A DNA stretch of 64,000 nt from Rhabdophis nuchalis (lineage: Eukaryota > Chordata > Lepidosauria > Squamata > Natricidae). The translations under genes and the position numbers were made by a program. The notes below the pieces were generated by a model that did not search any database, was not told the origin of the DNA, and saw only the letters and a program-made list of their open reading frames with translations. The stretch lies in assembly GCA_039707465.1 (NCBI GenBank), contig CM077648.1, positions 74,642,119 to 74,706,118 on the forward strand, in the 5' to 3' direction. Below are positions 62,506-64,000 of the stretch, in pieces (positions within the stretch are counted from its first letter, which is position 1; each line of letters begins with the position of its first letter).

Positions 62506-63048
62506 CTAAGCCAGGCCAGCCTCTTGGAATAGATGTGTCTTTAGTGCCTGGCGGAAGAGGCGTAGGTCCGTGATAATACGAATGTCGGGCGGTAGGTCAT
62601 TCCAGAGGGCAGGCCCCGCCACAGAGAAGGCTCTCCCCCTGGGGGCCACCCATCGGCATTGTCCGCCGGATGGCACCCTGAGGAGGCCCACTCTGTGGGA
62701 GCGGACAGGTCTAAGGGAGGTATGCGGTAGGAGGCGGTCCCGCAAGTAGCAAGGTCCCGTGCCATGGAGCGCTTTGAAGATAGTTACTAGCACCTTGAAG
62801 CGCACCCAGAAGGCCACAGGCAGCCAGTGCAGCTCACGCAGGAGAGGTATTACATGGGAGTATAGAGACTCTCCCAGGATCCCCCGCGCAGCTGCATTCT
62901 GGACTAGCTGGAGCCTCTGGGTGCACCTCAAGAGGAGCCCCATGTAGAGAGCATTGCAGTAGTCCAGGCGGGAGGTGACGAGCTCTTGAGTGACCGTGCG
63001 CAAGGTGTCACGATCTAGATAGGGGCGCAACTGCCATATCAGATACAC
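62506..63048 (-). pseudogene. L2 C-terminal region
   Basis: 180 codons matching residues about 890-1093 of the intact L2 protein. It is separated from the upstream palm fragment by about 140 bp containing a stop and a frame change. Confidence 0.85.
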
Positions 63049-63191
63049 CTGATAAAAGGTCCCCTGGTCACGGCTGCCACATGGTCATCCAATGACAGCC
63101 GGGGATCCAGGAGGGCACCCAGATTGCGAGCACTATCCGCGGGGGCCAATGACTCGCCCCCGATAGTCAGAGATGGAACTAGCTGACTATA

Positions 63192-63857
63192 TCATGACGC
63201 CAGAAACCACAGCCACTCGGTCTTGGATGGGTTGAGTCGGAGTTTGTTCCTCCCCATCCAGACTCGCACGGCCTCCAGACACTGGGACATCACTTCGACG
63301 GCATCGTTGGGGTGGTTAGGGGTAGAGACGTACAGCTGAGTATCTTCAGCGTACTGATGGAACTCTACCCCAAAACCACGGATGATCTCACTCAGCAGCT
63401 TCATGTAGATGTTAAACAGGAGGGGCAAGAGAACCGACCCCTGAGGCACCCCACATGTGAGGGGCCTCAACATCGACCTCTGCCCCCCTGCCAGTACAAA
63501 TTGCAACCGGTTGGAGAGGAAGGAGGAGAACCACCACAGAACGGTGCCCCTCAACCCCAACCCCTCCAGCCGGTGCAATAGGATACCATGGTCGATGATA
63601 TCGAAAGCCGCCAAGAGATCTAATAGGACCAGGATAGAGGAATGACCTCTATCCCGAGCCCTCCAGAGATCATCCACCAACGCGACCAATGCTGTCTCCG
63701 TGCTGTGCCCTGGCCAGAAGCCAGACTGGCGAGGGTCTAGATAGGCAGTTTCCTCCAGGTGCTGCGGGAACTGTCGTGCCGCCGCACTCTCCACAACCTT
63801 CGCTAGAAAACGAAGGTTGGAGACCGGACGATAATTAGCCAGCTCCGCTGAGTCCAT
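63192..63857 (-). pseudogene. L2 reverse transcriptase fragment with YAED box
   Basis: 221 codons of the palm domain. The first Asp of the catalytic pair is replaced by Glu, which should strongly reduce or abolish polymerase activity. It ends at a stop codon in the segment between the palm and the C-terminal region. Confidence 0.85.
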
Positions 63858-64000
63858 TTATAAATGCAAATCCAAGATGTGAGTTGCAAAACTTTCTAGT
63901 CATGTCACAAATATATAAATCCCATTCTTCTACATTCACAACTCATTGAGCAGTTGGGAAATGAAATGTTCAAACCATATGTCTTCCAGTTCTAAAAGTG

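Larger units (their letters stand above)
62253..63858 (-). mobile_element. L2 LINE, 5'-truncated and broken
   Basis: Read leftward: reverse transcriptase from ANYRPVSNLRFLAKVVES (63857) with SGFWPGHSTETAL, LLDLLAAFDIIDH and GVPQGSVLLPLLF. The catalytic box is YAED (63353-63342) instead of YADD. The frame stops at 63192. A second frame (63048-62506) continues with SRLDYCNALYMG to LKTHLFQEAGLA. The 3' UTR hairpin and a long (AATA)n(ATTA)n tail end at 62253. Confidence 0.92.

Overview
The window looks like nuclear DNA of a squamate reptile (lizard or snake; I cannot place it further). The evidence is the repeat set: two Sauria-type tRNA SINEs, CR1 LINE 3' ends with 5-bp or 8-bp tandem tails, many L2-clade LINEs, L1 remnants, several hAT-type MITE families, TA-flanked MITEs, and long tetranucleotide microsatellites. 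No host protein-coding gene could be identified. The only hint of one is a CpG-rich block at positions 1 to about 850, with a strong minus-strand splice donor at 424-432. It may be a promoter or first exon of a gene running off the left edge.

Layout. 1-930: CpG-rich block. 930-9065: AT-rich DNA with hAT MITEs, a Sauria SINE, a 329-bp near-perfect palindrome (4059-4387), an L2 3' end and an L1 ORF2 3' fragment split by a hAT element. 9066-9896: an internally deleted LINE (5' end and endonuclease joined straight to the 3' end). 11503-11926: a solo LTR. 12396-13031 and 20355-21033: 5'-truncated L2 copies. 15713-17846: a complete L1-type insertion carrying a 5' UTR, an intact ORF1 and a 3' end but no ORF2, with exact 16-bp target-site duplications (TSDs). 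19525-20219: CR1. 21536-22548: a TA-flanked element full of simple repeats. 24713-26730: a 2-kb hAT-type element that contains an internal piece of an L2. 28821-34526: a complete Ty3/Gypsy chromovirus with identical LTRs and one 1603-codon Gag-Pol frame. 35859-44355: L2 copies, including an open 813-codon frame, a Rex1-like LINE tail, and Penelope-like inverted repeats. 44995-45789: CR1. 50590-55408: a full-length L2 with an uninterrupted 1093-codon endonuclease/reverse-transcriptase frame. 58565-58991: a second solo LTR. 60430-61049: a hAT element with an exact TSD. 61076-63858: CR1 and L2 on the minus strand.

How the parts work together. The apparently competent elements are the Ty3/Gypsy chromovirus and the full-length L2. 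The ORF1-only L1, the endonuclease-only LINE, the SINEs and the MITEs look like non-autonomous passengers mobilised by enzymes encoded elsewhere. Three observations stand out: the chromovirus shows an 11-nt complementarity between its LTR and its primer-binding site, expected for Tf1/sushi-type self-priming; the L1 insertion is ORF1-only (HAL1-like); and one hAT MITE sits at the exact centre of a palindrome that extends about 99 bp into both flanks, so its right flank is the reverse complement of its left flank. Most hAT MITEs here have 8-bp TSDs of the form nnnTAnnn, the Buster-type signature.
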